Below are positions 1-12,118 of a stretch of DNA of 64,000 nucleotides, one piece after another; the stretch's first letter is position 1; the number at the start of each line of letters is the position of its first letter. A program made the translations under genes and the position numbers. Under the pieces are notes generated by a model. The model made no database searches. It was not told the DNA's origin and saw only the letters and a list, made by a program, of their open reading frames with translations. The DNA lies in NCBI GenBank assembly GCA_021234155.1, contig JAJEKV010000001.1, positions 35,572,826 to 35,636,825 on the forward strand, in the 5' to 3' direction. The DNA comes from Isoetes taiwanensis. Lineage: Eukaryota > Streptophyta > Lycopodiopsida > Isoetales > Isoetaceae.

Positions 1-91
1 CAAATATTTAGAAAGGATGGAAAGTATGGCACCAACCAAAGAAAACCCGAGGCAATTAGGGGACAAGAGTGTTGCAACCTAGATTGCACAC

Positions 92-2422
92 GTGCATTAC
101 AATGTGGATGACCTCGCGTGCGTGATAAGGTCCCAATACATTGGACGACTTCAAAAAGATAGGATTAATTTCATTTACTCCTTGTGTAGGAATTCCGGCT
201 ATGATGAAAACACGGGGCCTACCGCTATATCAATTGAGGGGAATGAAGGTATGTATGAGAGCATTGAGATGGATTCTTGGGGTGAGCAAGTCTTCATTTT
301 ACAGATACTGGGAGCAGGTTAGAAAAGGGCACACTTTGTTCCAACATGGTAATGCACTCACTTTGAAACCTAGAGCAAATACTCTAAAGGCCATTGCAGT
401 CTTCGAGAGCTTTGTGAGATACATGTCTCAATCTATGCCCCACAAGTCGAAGGTGAACGAGCACGGTGTCGAAAGTGGTGCAAAGAGTGTTGCCACAACA
501 CTATATCCAAAAGGAGTGCCTTAAGGAGGTCAACTCCATCCTAGAAACTACTGGAGGTAGGCCTCTTTCTCAATCACATTTCAGCAAGTTATGGAGCACT
601 CACTTCTCGGACGTGAGTGTCCTACAACACATGCCATTCTCAAAGTGCAACACTTGCATTCAACTCAAGGATACACTTGCATCAACTGCAATAGAGAAAG
701 AAAGAATGGCAATTAGGGAGCAATTTGCAGATCACCAAAGAGACCAAATATCATGTAGACAGTTGTATTGGCAGTGGAGAACATTTTCTGAGATGCAGCC
801 GGACAAATTTTTGTGTATAATTCATGATAAGATGGACCAACACAAGACTTTCTTGCCAAAGCTAGATCCTTTACCCAAGCGTTGTCAAAACGCTTTTTCG
901 ATGATGAAAGTAAGTCCAAGGGTGTATTAACACATGGTCATGGAACTGGAACATATGGTCATTTTGTGCTTGATCTATGGAGAGATGATCCAAACTTCCA
1001 TGTGAGCTCTATTTTCAAGTGCTTGAGAACACTAGAGAAAGGATCGATAGAAGGGAGGAGGTATTCCCCTTCAAAGACCCATTTTGAGGCTTTGATGGAT
1101 GATCAACCGCTTTGTTACCAAAGGCGATAAAAAAGCTCACATCCAAGGTGCCTAGTGAATCAAGGAGGACTGGGATGATTTCCCCTTACTAGAGAAATCA
1201 CCGCGAGGAGCTATGTGTTCGGTTGGACAAACTGTTGGAAAGAAAACAAGAATAGATGGATGTTTGGGGCAATGTCATACTTGGATGCCAAGTGGGAGTA
1301 TTCAAAGTTGTGAAAGTGGGATTCATGATGGTTGGGCATACGCATGATGATATTGATGGATTCTTTTGAACTTTCTCCACCAAGCTCAAGAGAGAAAACG
1401 TGACCACTCTCCCTGAACTAATGGATGTGTTTGAGAGCCGCATTGACCCCAACCCAATGGCTTTCTTGATGGATGAGGTTGCAGATTGGAAATCATTTGT
1501 AGAAGGATACTTGCTAGATGGCAAGGACCGGTTTGACAGGACACACAAAGCCACTTCAATTCAAGTTTTGGGTTAGGGATGGAATACCAATCATGCAATA
1601 TAAGTGGAGACAGGTGACAAGTTGTGGATGCCTGTACAAGGTATCGAAGTTGTGGCAAAGGGGTGTTCTTTGGTGAAGTTCTCATTCCTAAAGGGCAGCC
1701 AAAACCACTACCTCCCCTTCAAGGCAGTCAAAGACTCTAGCCAACTGGTGAAGGGCATCAAGGATTACATAACGCTTGGGATGATGTTCAAAATGGAAAG
1801 CACACCTCCACTCTTAAGAAAAATCAAATGGACTCCTAATCAAGTCTTTGGGAGAAAGTTGTAACATGCTTAGAAACCCAACAACCATGTGGGAGGGAGC
1901 TAAGAGGCGGGTTCTTGCCGAGTCAAGATGGGAGGGTTCTCAAGGTGCAAGCACGTCTAAGAATGCTCACTTGGGTCCCAAGTGGTTTGTGGGAAGTAAG
2001 GCCTCAAAGCCGAAGTGGTTTGATCTTCCGAAAGTGGGATCCCTTTGAGGACATCAAGGAAGGATACTTTGTGCTAGTAAGGCGATGATGAGGACCGGTC
2101 CAATATGGTTAGGGGTGGCACTCTCCGATGTGACCACCACTATGCCCGATGGAGAGGAGTTAGGCCCTGGATTCCAAATTCAATATTGGGAGCCCATTGG
2201 GAGGCACAAGAAGGGCAACTTGAAGGAGCAATACACCGGCTGGGGGAGAAGAAGTGGAGGCCAAATTATGCTGACCCTCAAAGGAGGGAATTGGTGGAAT
2301 GTGTGGTATGGTCATATCCAAGTTCTCACATTGCAAAAGACAACACACACAAGATCCCAAGAAAGGAGATGGACAAGGCCATGAGCAACCTCCATGCTAT
2401 ATCATTGTATGAGGGTGCATAA
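92..2422 (+). pseudogene. Decayed DUF7869-like protein gene
   Basis: Plus-strand coding fragments in shifting frames follow one another in the order of a single protein. A central part carries a CxxC-like stretch (FSKCNTCIQLKDTL, about 640-670) and IIHDKMDQHKTFLPKL (about 817-860). Next comes GTGTYGHFVLDLW (about 937-978). Then VGFMMVGHTHDDIDGFF (about 1315-1368), a segment with VADWKSFVEGYLLDGKDRF (about 1480-1540), and a C-terminal part with QIQYWEPIG and KWRPNYADPQ (about 2180-2280). From family knowledge, the MDQxKTxLP and GHTHxDID motifs resemble uncharacterised DUF7869 proteins, which are often multicopy and mobile-element-like. Several in-frame stops (for example after GFF) and frame changes make this a pseudogene. 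No function is assigned, and the true ends are unknown. Confidence 0.6.
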
Positions 2423-5114
2423 TATTGAGAAGTTTGAAAACTTTCTCAACTAGTGGTTTGTAAAATTTATGAGGAAAACAAGTAACCCAATTCTATGTGT
2501 GTCATGTGTAATTCTATTCAAGCAATCAATTCAGAAATTTCTTTTATGGTGTGTGAGTCCCATTTTCAGTCCGAGTCCCAAAATTCAAGATTTGTCCCAC
2601 TTTAATTAAATCGACTTCTTAGCGTAAAAAAAATAAAATCTACAATTCATGTGCCTATACATTATCTACTGACTTCTGGTCCGTCTATTTAATGTTCACC
2701 TGGTGTCAAATTTTTCAGAAAGGTTATCAAGGGCATTCAGTGATTTAAATAATTTTATATCTTCACATGCTCCAGGCTTTTGACTCTTCAAACAGCACAC
2801 CTGGTAATTTGATGTCATCTACAAGTTAATGAGATAGATCTTTAGAATGTGCTGCATATAATATACATAATGATTACAAACAGAGAGACATTAAAACAAG
2901 CTTCAACCTGTAAGAGCTAAGAAATAAGAATACATTTTCATTCGCTAAATCTAACAACAGCAGGAGCCATAAGAAAGATACGTACAAGCCTGAGAGCTGA
3001 GACAGCCTGGTTGACATTTTGAAGAAGATAGAAATAAATTGTCATGTTCAAAGCTTGTTCATACTACTTACAAAGCAATTGTTGTTGGAAATAGCAGTTA
3101 AAAAAATATCAAGCTGGATCACATGAAGCAGGTTCCACCGCAGATATAGTATTGAGATTAGAGATATGCGTGAAAAAAGAATCCCTGGCATGAAAGTAAT
3201 TGATAGTTCGTTTTGTTTAAGGCCTTTTTCTCAAGAACAAAGAACAAGTTGACATCCTTTTCCAAGTTCTCGCTACAAATATCTTGCAAGATATTACTGC
3301 AAAAACAAGCCCTCGCTCAGTTTTTTTACCAGAAAATGTCTTATTAGAACACTGATATAACCATTTTTCAACTAACACTGCAGATCTTTAGGCTTCTATC
3401 CAAAGCAATGGCATTGGCAACACCACAACCCATGATGCCTTGATTTTCTGCAACACATGAAGTCTTCTACTCAGGGCTAACATAACAAATTTCTCCATGA
3501 ACATGTACATCAACTGGAAGATTGACATTTTCAGTCCAACCTAAAAGGATGACCAATGAACTGCTAAAAACACTCAAAAATGTTGTTGACGTCTCCATCC
3601 TCGAGGGGTTTGTGTAGCCCGTTGATGTTTCTTGCTCAAAGACCTTCACGTGACTAAAGCTAGGAGGTGCAGCTAAGGCCATAATCAACAGATGCAGCTA
3701 ATGCATCCACCGTTTCTAAGTATTTGTGCAAAACATTGTAGCTTCCTCCTTTTCATCTCGCTTCAGTCCATGCTAATGCGAAAACAATAAAAAGTAGGTA
3801 CCTGTGAACTGGAAGCCGTTGGATGCGTGCAGTTACCTTCGAGCAGGGATTGCCGCAATAATCCAAGAAAAGGGAGCCCACAAGGAGGAAAACAATGGCA
3901 AAATGGCAAAAGAAAGAGATAATGAACTCAAAGAAACAGCATAAACGAGGAACTAAAATGAGAAAGAAAAAAAAAACACAAAGGAAAACAATGGCAAAAG
4001 AAAGAGACAACAAACTGGGAGAAATAGCATGTCAAAGCCGAGGAAATAAAATAAGAAAGAGATCCGGAAGGAGACTGTTTTTCCTCCACATGAATGCTAG
4101 GGTTTGAGGGAGGGGGCAACACATGATCAAGCAGCGGAATGCAAAAAGAAAGGGAGGGGAACCTACGAAGAAAGAAAGAAAAGAGCACTGGAAGAATGAC
4201 CAAGGTTGCTTGATGGTATCTCCGTCTCAAGTTTAGCCCCGAATGAAAGAGATTTTGGTAGAGAGAATGAAGAACATAAGCTTTGCTTTCTCATACGACG
4301 CCTCGCATAGCGTTTAGGCAAGGGCAAGCAACAACAATGGAGATGGAGAGGACCAAAGCCAAAAGCAAAAGCAGAGAAAGAGAGGCTTCTTACCGCATCG
4401 ATCTCTCGATCTGACAAAGCATGAAAGCAAGAGGCTCGACCCAAGTAGTTAGACGTGACCTTCTCCATTTCCGTGACTTATTTTTACTTTTTTTCTAATT
4501 TTTATGGCCGTAGATCTTAAAGAAACAAAATCTAACGGGAAAAATAATGCCACATCAGTTTTTGATGAGGTGGAGGTGCTATGTGGATAGGCTAGAATTG
4601 CAAGAAAGGCTGCAGGCTTGGTTAGGCTGGTGTGCTAAAAAAAATAAAAGGGGGTTCAATTGAAGAAATAAGCATGTTAACTTGATGGCTGCATTGTTTA
4701 AAGCATTCTTATTAGCATATTGGATTATTTTGGTGGAGGTTCGAGTCCCCGTATTTCGTGTTCTCCCTTAGGAGAACCTGTATTTCATATTTCAAAATCA
4801 TAAGTGCCCCCAATCATAAACAACCAAAATCGAAACGAGGGGTGCCTAGAGGCCCCAACATACGATCTGAGCAGTAGGATGGAAGACACTACTATTTGTT
4901 GCCTCTTCTAATAAACCACAACTCCACTAATTTGAAATGAAGCCATGTTTCATCTTCTTCCAACTCGGGTTTTTAACCTATGTCTTGACTAAGAAACTGT
5001 GTTCTTTATTTTATTTGAAAGTGATATTTTGGAAATAACGCATTATTTATTATGTTGGTGCTTATGGCACATACTGTTGCTAGTATGCAATGACATTTAC
5101 ATGCTTTGTACAGT
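2423..5114. other. No gene recognised; low-complexity A/G-rich tract at 3890-4470
   Basis: I see no protein or RNA gene here. Positions 3890-4470 are strongly purine-rich on the plus strand (pyrimidine-rich on the minus strand), so open frames there are compositional. A CT-rich leader of a minus-strand transcript is possible, but no coding exon follows. A sequence matching the tRNA B-box (GGTTCGAGTCCC, about 4739-4750) has no convincing A-box partner. Confidence 0.5.
4571..4603 (+). repeat. 33-bp dispersed repeat, copy 1
   Basis: The 33-bp stretch running from TGGAGGTGCTATG to GGCTAGAATTGCAA is found again at 17175-17207 with one mismatch. The surroundings of the two copies do not obviously match, so this is probably a conserved piece of a decayed repeat family. 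Confidence 0.6.
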
Positions 5115-5590
5115 TTTTTGTGAGAACACAGGCCTGCGGGTTAATCTCCGAAAGACCAAGCTCTTGGTAGTTCAATCTCCTCGGCATATTGTTCCAACTT
5201 TGCACTATGGTAGCCACAAAGTTGAAGTTGTAGATAGCTACAAGTATCTTGGTGTAGAGTTCTATAAGGACACACTTTGGGAACAATGTATTACCAAGCG
5301 TGTGACTGCTGACTGGAGAGCACTCTATGCAATACAAAACAATTGATTCATGATTGATCACGGAAAGCTCACTTTGTTTCGGACTTTGGTAGGATCTGTT
5401 TTACTGTATAGTTCTGAAGTATGGGGGCCTGCCATTAGTACTAGTGCTTGGGAGAGCTTGGAACAGGTGTAGAAGTTCTTTCTCACTTACAGCCTAGGAG
5501 TTAAAACTATGGTGCCCTATGCTATTCTTTTATAAGAGACACTCTGTTTTAGAGAAGATCTTCAGAAGAACTCTATTCAAGTCGAAGAGG
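5115..5590 (+). pseudogene. LINE reverse transcriptase fragment (after the catalytic core)
   Basis: The fragment reads TGLRVNLRKTKLLVVQSP, then YKYLGVEF and WRALYAIQNN, and after a stop continues SVLLYSSEVWGPA. It aligns block by block with the better-preserved LINE at 15.0-16.9 kb (GMRVNLAKTRVLLV, YKYLGIEF, WKALYAMQNN, LLYGAEVWGP). Only the region after the YADD motif is present, and in-frame stops at about 5344, 5470 and 5535 mark it as dead. It abuts a second LINE fragment in opposite orientation at 5592. It may belong to the same insertion as the LINE 3' end at 7.3-7.7 kb, split by later rearrangement; that link is inference. Confidence 0.75.
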
Positions 5591-5591
5591 A

Positions 5592-6770
5592 TTAGTTTTC
5601 CAGCTCAGCATCATATCCGAATGTCATCATATGTCGGACAATTCTGAAGGGTGTGGCATTCGTCTTCCACAGCTCTAACCTGGCAGCGTTGAAAAGCCTC
5701 TCCTGACGTAGCTCCCCAACCCATCTCTGTCTCAATCCGAGGATGGTGTGCACATGTGCAGATAGAGGCAATGGATCTGCATTTTTCATGGGTAGATGAG
5801 TGCGCAAGTCGCATTGCGAGTCCTGCTCCAACCTGGGATTTATGTGGCGTTGAGGAGCATGCGTCAAGGTACTGTTTGAGACTGCGGCGATCTGCCTCTG
5901 TTTGCACTTGGATGCACCTGTGCTTCTGCACATTCTATTTGGCCAGCCATTGCGCTCTCTTTTTCGCCAGCAGGCTTTTAGGCGTTGAGGCCCCATTGCC
6001 ATAGTGTAAGCGAAGTGAGAGAGACGAGTATCGTCCATGCTGACCACCTTCTGAAAGTAGACGATGTGTTTGTCAAGGGCCCCTCTTTGAAGAGGCAAGA
6101 AACCTGTTTCCTGCAATAGTATCTGGTATGGGACTGTGGACTTCACCCCCAGGGCTTGTGCCAAGAAAGCTTTCTGCACCTGCTCCAAGTCATTCCAGGT
6201 GGCGAGGGAAATCACTGGGCCCCAGACCTCAACCCCACAGGTTCTACTAGCACCTTGAATAGGTGCGATTGGTGGGCCCCATCATACAGCTCCACCTTGT
6301 GGCTATTGTTCTCCATTGTATAGAGTGCCTTCCAACCTATTGTGGATCGTAACCGGATGGAATTGTCCCAGTTCATGACCGAGGGGAACTCCACCCCACT
6401 TCAACATTTTGGCCACGATAAGTGAGGATTGGAGGCGTTGGCTGGCGTGCGGACGATACCAGAACTACCTTGGTTTTGGCTAAGTTGACACGCATGTCAG
6501 TTACCTGGTAAAATGTGTCCAGGACATCGAGATGGCGTTGCATGTTTGCCTGAATGTGTGCTAGCGTGTCAAAAGCCTTGGCGAAGTCTACGGAGCAGCA
6601 ATATAGATCTTACCTAGGGTTGCTGCTGTCCTCAATCAGAGTCTGCAGCGTGAAGATATGATCTATGGTTGAGTGCCTCGGGCTGAATCCTGCCTGTGTG
6701 AGTGCTCGCACTTCTGTTGCTTCTACCTATTCTGTCAACTACCGCTCGAGGATCCCGACGAGAAAAACAG
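5592..6770 (-). pseudogene. LINE RT and C-terminal region with deleted catalytic core
   Basis: Read on the minus strand, the fragment starts near 6770 with RALTQAGFSPRHSTIDHIF and YCCSVDFAKAFDT. It jumps directly to NMQRHLDVLDTF, runs through WKALYTMENNSHKVELY and ILLQETGFLPLQRGAL, and ends near 5592 with a zinc-knuckle-like stretch (VEDECHTLQNCPTYDDIR in one frame). The 15-kb relative has about 90 residues, including QGCPLSPTLFG and YADD, between FAKAFDT and MQRHLD. Those residues are missing here, so the element has lost RT motifs B and C. Frameshifts at about 6400 and 5930 break it further. Confidence 0.75.
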
Positions 6771-6800
6771 GTACTTAGAAAAGGAAAAACAATTCATGGG

Positions 6801-6939
6801 ATGGGACATGGGGAGGTATTTTTATGACCTCATGTCTACATAGGCTACTACCTATAGTGATGTGGTTCACCACTAGAACTTATGTTCACATGGGTGGGAC
6901 ATGGGGAGGTATTATTATGACCTCATGTCAAAGTGAACT
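6801..6939. repeat. Short direct repeat, period about 93 bp
   Basis: The segment GGGACATGGGGAGGTATT followed by TTATGACCTCATGTC occurs at about 6803-6838 and again at about 6897-6931. Both copies are followed by a similar GTGGTTCACCA stretch, so this is a two-copy tandem duplication with small differences. Confidence 0.65.
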
Positions 6940-7317
6940 ATTTATAACCTATGTTGGTGTGGTTCACCATGTTGGCCAGACATGTATGTCACCTGTATAG
7001 GTTTGGACACAATGTCCTACAATTTTGCGGTAATGTTTAGCATCATTTCAAAATAGCATAAGAATAGCACAAACGACCACAATGAAGGCCGCAATGGAAT
7101 TTTCGTCCACCCATTGTTAGGGATGAGGGAATAATCTAGTGTTGCGTTTAGAAGGTAAAATAAATTCGCAGTGGTAATTCAAACATTCACTAAATAAAAT
7201 ATGAAGGGCAAGTTTCTTTTATGCAGTGTTCAAACTTCTTATGAAAATTCAGTAGTTAACAAAATGAGCGCTATTCATGTTATGTCACTTCATTTACCAG
7301 TTACCAGTTACAGGTTA

Positions 7318-7699
7318 TTGAAGATGAAAGCCATACTCTTCTGAGTTGCCCTGCTTTTGAGATAGTCCGGAATCATTTTTTGACCTTAGCATTCCATTCC
7401 ACGCTTCCACAACTTCTCAGAGCACCATCTGTGCATGACTTGGCATTATACATCCTTGAGGTTCTAGATAAACATCAGCAATTACTGAGCCTTCAGTAGT
7501 CATTCTCTCCGCTTGTCTAGTATCATCATTACTGCAAAGGTTTTTTCCTTGAAAACCTTTCGAGGCAGGGGTTTTTTAATCCTAGTAGTACTGATTGTAC
7601 TAGCCCATTGTATGGGTCCCATGACCTATTGGTCTCCGTGGACGTTAAAAAAACTATTCTATTCTATTCTATTCTATTCTATTCTATTCTATTCTATTC
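7318..7699 (+). mobile_element. LINE 3' end with (CTATT)n tail
   Basis: The left part encodes EDESHTLLSCPAF, matching the C-terminal zinc-knuckle-like end of the 15-kb LINE (EDECHALQVCPAF). The 3' untranslated part begins with CTGCAAAGGTTTTTTCCTTG at about 7530, continues GGGGTTTTTTAATCCTAG, and closes with GGTCTCCGTGGACGTTAAAAA directly before about nine CTATT units (7654-7699). The same untranslated sequence and tail occur at 16.64-16.85 kb. The short GGTTTTT/AAAACC inverted repeat in the tail may be the RNA structure recognised by the RT; that role is inference. Confidence 0.8.
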
Positions 7700-7970
7700 A
7701 TTTTCTGATCTCAATGAGCATACACCCATATGTTAACTATTCCTTAAATACAGACTATGATCAATACTATAGCTTACTCTACCAAACCTTCTAATCAATT
7801 TTATAGGTTCTATATACATCACAGATTCGAGATTCGAAGTTTCTAATTGTATGGAGTTGGCCGTTTCTTATTCAATCCCTTCCTAATATAATGATGTTAA
7901 TTTTATAATGAACGGTGAATGAAAACACTGAACAGTGATAGGTGCTGAAAATTAGGTGAACAAATTTGAC

Positions 7971-8345
7971 TTATTATGCTAACCTGCAGGCTGTTCAGGA
8001 AACTAAACATGACTTACCATAGCTAGATATTCAGAATATCTATGGACTACATGCATGAAACTTCAAACTTATACATAACTCTGATGCATGCCACAACTCT
8101 GCAGCACTGCCATGTTTAAGGATATCATTGCAACCTCAAGACTACAGTCATTACCTTATTATGCTACACTACTACAGGTAGAACTAGCTTGTTTAGAATA
8201 TTAAACATGAATTAGCATATCTAGAATCTGGAATCTGAACTACAAGCAGGAAACATCTACAAATGCAAACTTATACACAAAAACATCATTTGAACTATTT
8301 CTTGACTTCACCTTATTATGCTACAGTGCGGCTAAACTAGCAGGT
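7971..8345. repeat. Three diverged tandem repeats of about 157-185 bp
   Basis: Units start with TTATTATGCTA at 7971, 8156 and 8313. Units 1 and 2 share CTAAACATGA/TTAAACATGA, TAGATATTCAGAAT/TAGAATCTGGAAT and CAAACTTATACA in the same order. Unit 3 is partial. There is no coding signal. Confidence 0.55.
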
Positions 8346-10986
8346 CTAGCATGCTAAATCTTATCAATTGATGTGAACATCATCAACAAATGCTTCCATG
8401 TTTTAGTAATCAAAACTACTAGTTCTAATGCATGTCTATAATCCATAAAGAAGTCTTTATGCAGTAAATGTGTACAATATAGAGAGGAAGTAGTAGTATC
8501 TTCATACAACCTTTGCCTTGCCTTTTTTTCCTGCTATCAAAATCAAATTCTGAGCATACAATTCATGAATGTAATGAAATCAACAACAAGATCACAAAGA
8601 CCTCTTTTTTTATCAGCCAAGTCTTATCAAATTGCATCATATCTGACCATTATCTAATCTGGGTTGTATATTAGACATGCTAGTGATATTACAGACTCTA
8701 GAGGCATTGATTGACTATCTACTGATCAAAACTATACCAGGACCTCCTACTTGCTTTATGCTCATTATGCCAAGTCAAATTAAGCTCTATGGAGTATAGG
8801 AATTTATTAATCAAATTCATTGGATCTCTAGCTTCCTTCCATGCTCGTCCAAGTTTCTTGTGCATACTAAATACTCTTCTCCAATACCACACTTGCATCA
8901 TGTGCTTCTTATTTTTGTCATTTTACCCTTTCTTACTACTGAAACCCATCTCAAAGCAAATTGCACAATCTGATCCAATACCAAGAGAGATTGTGGCTAA
9001 CCAAAGTTGCTTTGCAAATAATTTTATTATCAAGCATGACATTTATTTCAACTTTTTGAAGGATGTTGCTTCTGTCCTCCACCATGGAACAACTGGACTA
9101 CCATCGCTTTCTTGTTCTAAATTCACATTATCGAACTCATCTCCAACCATAGTTGTGTCTACTTCCTTGAAGTAGTATTTGTTGAAGAAATCCTCGTGCT
9201 TCCAAGGTTTGCTCCACCAAATTTCCTCTCCATCTTGATAAAAAACGATTCAGTGCATAAGGGACTACTTCATCGAGTCCGTATTAAATCACGATGCCTG
9301 ATGTGAATGTCTCAGTTTGATGCTTGAAGTGAATGCTCTTCTTCTGAAAATATATGGGAAGAACTCTCCTGAAAATAAACAAGATAGAAATGTTATCTTC
9401 CAAATTTACCCATTCCTTGCTCTTGATCCAGAATCTCCTAATCTGCCACAACAAGCATCAACTTCTATTACCCCGTTGCTCTACTATCAAAGCGAAATCA
9501 TCTCCAAGCCAACAACGGTAAGATTCTAAAAAACGTCTCATTGCATTAGATCATGAGACAAAGCATTAGAGTGCATAAATGCTTTCTCGAAACGTCCTTG
9601 CCTATCTTCGTTAGGAAAAATGGCAAAGTGGCAAAGAAAGATATGCCCTCTAAATCACTCATTACATCCATTGGATGGCTGTCAGATCCAATTTCTCCTT
9701 CCTCGCTTTCATCAGGATCGAGCTTTAGTGAAGTTCTTCAAGAATCATGATGCGGTAGTGATAGACTTCTCTTTGAAAATTTGAAATAAGAGGAAAATAT
9801 TTGGATAAGCTCATTGAGGTTATCAACACGTTATCTAGCCCTCCCCCCGCCCCCCCCCCAAAACCAACAAAAAAAAGGGGACAATAGAAATGGTAAAACT
9901 TGAAAATTACCTTTTACTGAATTTTGTATGGGGAAACCTATGTCACTTGTGGGTTCCTAGTTCCTTCCAAGAGAACCTGGCGATAGCGAGGGTTTCGATG
10001 CGAAAAAACAAATATTACCGACAATCGAAAAAAAGGACACCCACCTCCAAAAACATTTTAAATAAGTAGATTCAACATTGTTCAACTTGTCACGTGTTAT
10101 ATTTTTGGTAGAATATGCAAATACGTAATCTTCGGGATCTTGAGATTACTTAAGATTATAGGAAAGTTTTTTTTAAGTCATTTTTAGGTGATTTTCACTC
10201 AAAAATTTCGGGCGGCGCCTCGGTGGCGCCACCACCCTGATCAATCAACGTAAACAATAACATCGTAATACGTAAAATTTCATAGCATTAATATACGAAC
10301 AATATTTACAACCCATTGGTATTAACCAAAGCGGGGCCATAGCCGAGCTTAAAGAGTCGTTGCCATAACCATAGCTAGAGCTTAGAGCTTAGAGTGGATT
10401 CTTTGGAACGGGGAGACCTCCATTGCTTGCCGACTTTTTTCCTTTCGAAAACCGCTCTAAAACCAAAAAGGTGGCTTGAAAACCGAAAAGCCGTGCATCC
10501 ACAGTGCTTTTAGAAGTAAGAAAATAAGACGATCTTCCGATTTACAAAAAAAATGAGACCCATCTTCCGGGTTTACAGAGCAAACCCAAGCAAAAGAATG
10601 CCACACAACCCGAGACCATAAATCTAAAACGAGTCACAAAGACTCCATAACCTCGAATCCATAACCTCCATAACCTCGAAAGCCACCAAACAAACACATT
10701 TTGCAAGAAAGATCCGCAAATGCAACAAGACCAAAGATTAGAACAAAAAAAACTCAAAAATAAGACAAAGACACAAAAGATTTGGACAAGAAGTACCTCA
10801 GCTGGAAGATCGTCTCCTAACGCCTCCAAGAAGCTCGTCCAATCGAAAAATGATGCACTCGGACGACCTGGCGCTTCAAAAGAAGCTCCAGGCGAAGGTC
10901 TCGCCAGGCCGGAGCTTCCAAAAAAAAAAGCCCCTGTTGACGTGGCAGGGGTAATTTCAAGGTCCTGAAGGCCACGTATGGGAACC
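8346..10986. other. No gene recognised
   Basis: Nothing convincing is coding here. A C-rich stretch at 9842-9860 and a short GGCGCC...GGCGCC palindrome at about 10215-10231 are the only compositional oddities. Open frames at 8789-9175 and 10542-10829 lack any recognisable family pattern. Confidence 0.45.
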
Positions 10987-11031
10987 TACGCGAGCATAAG
11001 GTTTCTGGAAGAAACCTCTTATGCTCGCGTA
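10987..11031. repeat. 45-bp near-perfect hairpin
   Basis: Left arm TACGCGAGCATAAGGTTTCT pairs with AGAAACC and TTATGCTCGCGTA on the right, giving a 20-bp stem. The loop is GGA, with a 2-nt bulge (TC) on the right side. It lies about 1.1 kb upstream of the Nudix start codon and could be a transposon end or a transcribed foldback. Confidence 0.75.
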
Positions 11032-11379
11032 TCCCTTATACAAAACCACAACGGTCGTAGTTAGGTGCAACACTCGATTTTATGGGAGGTCACTTATTCG
11101 AGTACTATTCCAGTCCAGCCCACGCCAGTGTATCTTCTTTAAGATAAAGCCAAAAACCACCCACCTAAAACCACAACCATCGTGTATAGATATATCACAT
11201 AATGCCAAAACCCACCCTTTCCTTAACGAATTACACGTTAGGCAAATGTAGGAGGTAGGAAAAAACGTGAGGCTGGGATGGAAAGGATTTCCACGAGAGA
11301 ATGGAGGGATCGGGGCCGTCGAAGCCACGGGCAAAAGCTGTGTTCGTATTACACCAACCCCAGCCAGCCCCCATCACCA

Positions 11380-12118
11380 AAAGCTTCCGTCGCTCTTTCT
11401 TCCCTTTCTTTTTCGATCCTTCGTTCCGGCGTTGCATGCCTTCCTCCGTTCCTCATGCCTTAATTCCACCTCTCTTCCTTTCCCTTAACGCCCCTTGCCT
11501 TTCTCCTTAAAAAAAATTCATCTCCAACTCTCAGCTCCTTTCCTTCCCTCATCTTCCTCTTCTTTTCCTTGCCCTATTTTTTTTTCCTCCCCACTTCCTT
11601 CCCCACAAGCTCGCTTTTCTTCATTCCGATTCCTTCCTTTCTCGATTTTTGTGATTTCGCCCCTGATCTTTCTCAGGAAATAAGTTTTCTTTCAATTTAG
11701 GGTTAGGGTTTTGATCGGATCATTGAGATCTTGAGTCTTCTTGGCGTTTTCAAGACATTGAGCTGTGCCCCTTAACTTCCGAATAAGGGGCTATGGTGAT
11801 CCTATTCAGCAGGAAATGGAGACATCTTGGGTTGTGATGAGAAAGGATTTTTCTTGCCCGGCATTCAATATCGGTATTTGTTTTTTTGGCGGGATCAGAT
11901 TAGTGGGCGCTTTTGAAATGGTGCATTGCTGCCCTCTCCAATATCATCTTAGATCTAGATTCACACTGCAGTTGATGCAATCTGCTGCAGCCTATGCAGA
12001 AGAAAACTTCATCTGTCTATCTTAGAAATTATACTTGGTTTGGCTCTGACCCAGGTATTTATAACACTGAAAGAAGATATGCTACAGTAAGCATTGTTGG
12101 GCAAACCTTTTGGTGAAT
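11380..12118 (+). promoter_or_regulatory. Pyrimidine-rich 5' leader of the Nudix gene (predicted)
   Basis: Positions 11380-11660 are strongly C/T-rich on the plus strand, a composition common in plant 5' untranslated regions, and they precede the Nudix start codon at 12119. The AUG-containing small frame at 11765-12025 would be an upstream ORF if this segment is retained in the mRNA. A leader intron is also possible. The transcription start cannot be fixed from sequence. Confidence 0.4.

Noticed and set aside
4735-4760. SINE or tRNA from a B-box-like GGTTCGAGTCCC
   Set aside because: No A-box at suitable distance, no tail and no target duplication.
8719-9175. Coding frames on both strands
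   Set aside because: No family similarity on either strand, and no splice or continuation pattern.
11230-11683. Overlapping small ORFs in the CT-rich leader
   Set aside because: All six frames are open because of composition, and they overlap each other; more likely untranslated leader.
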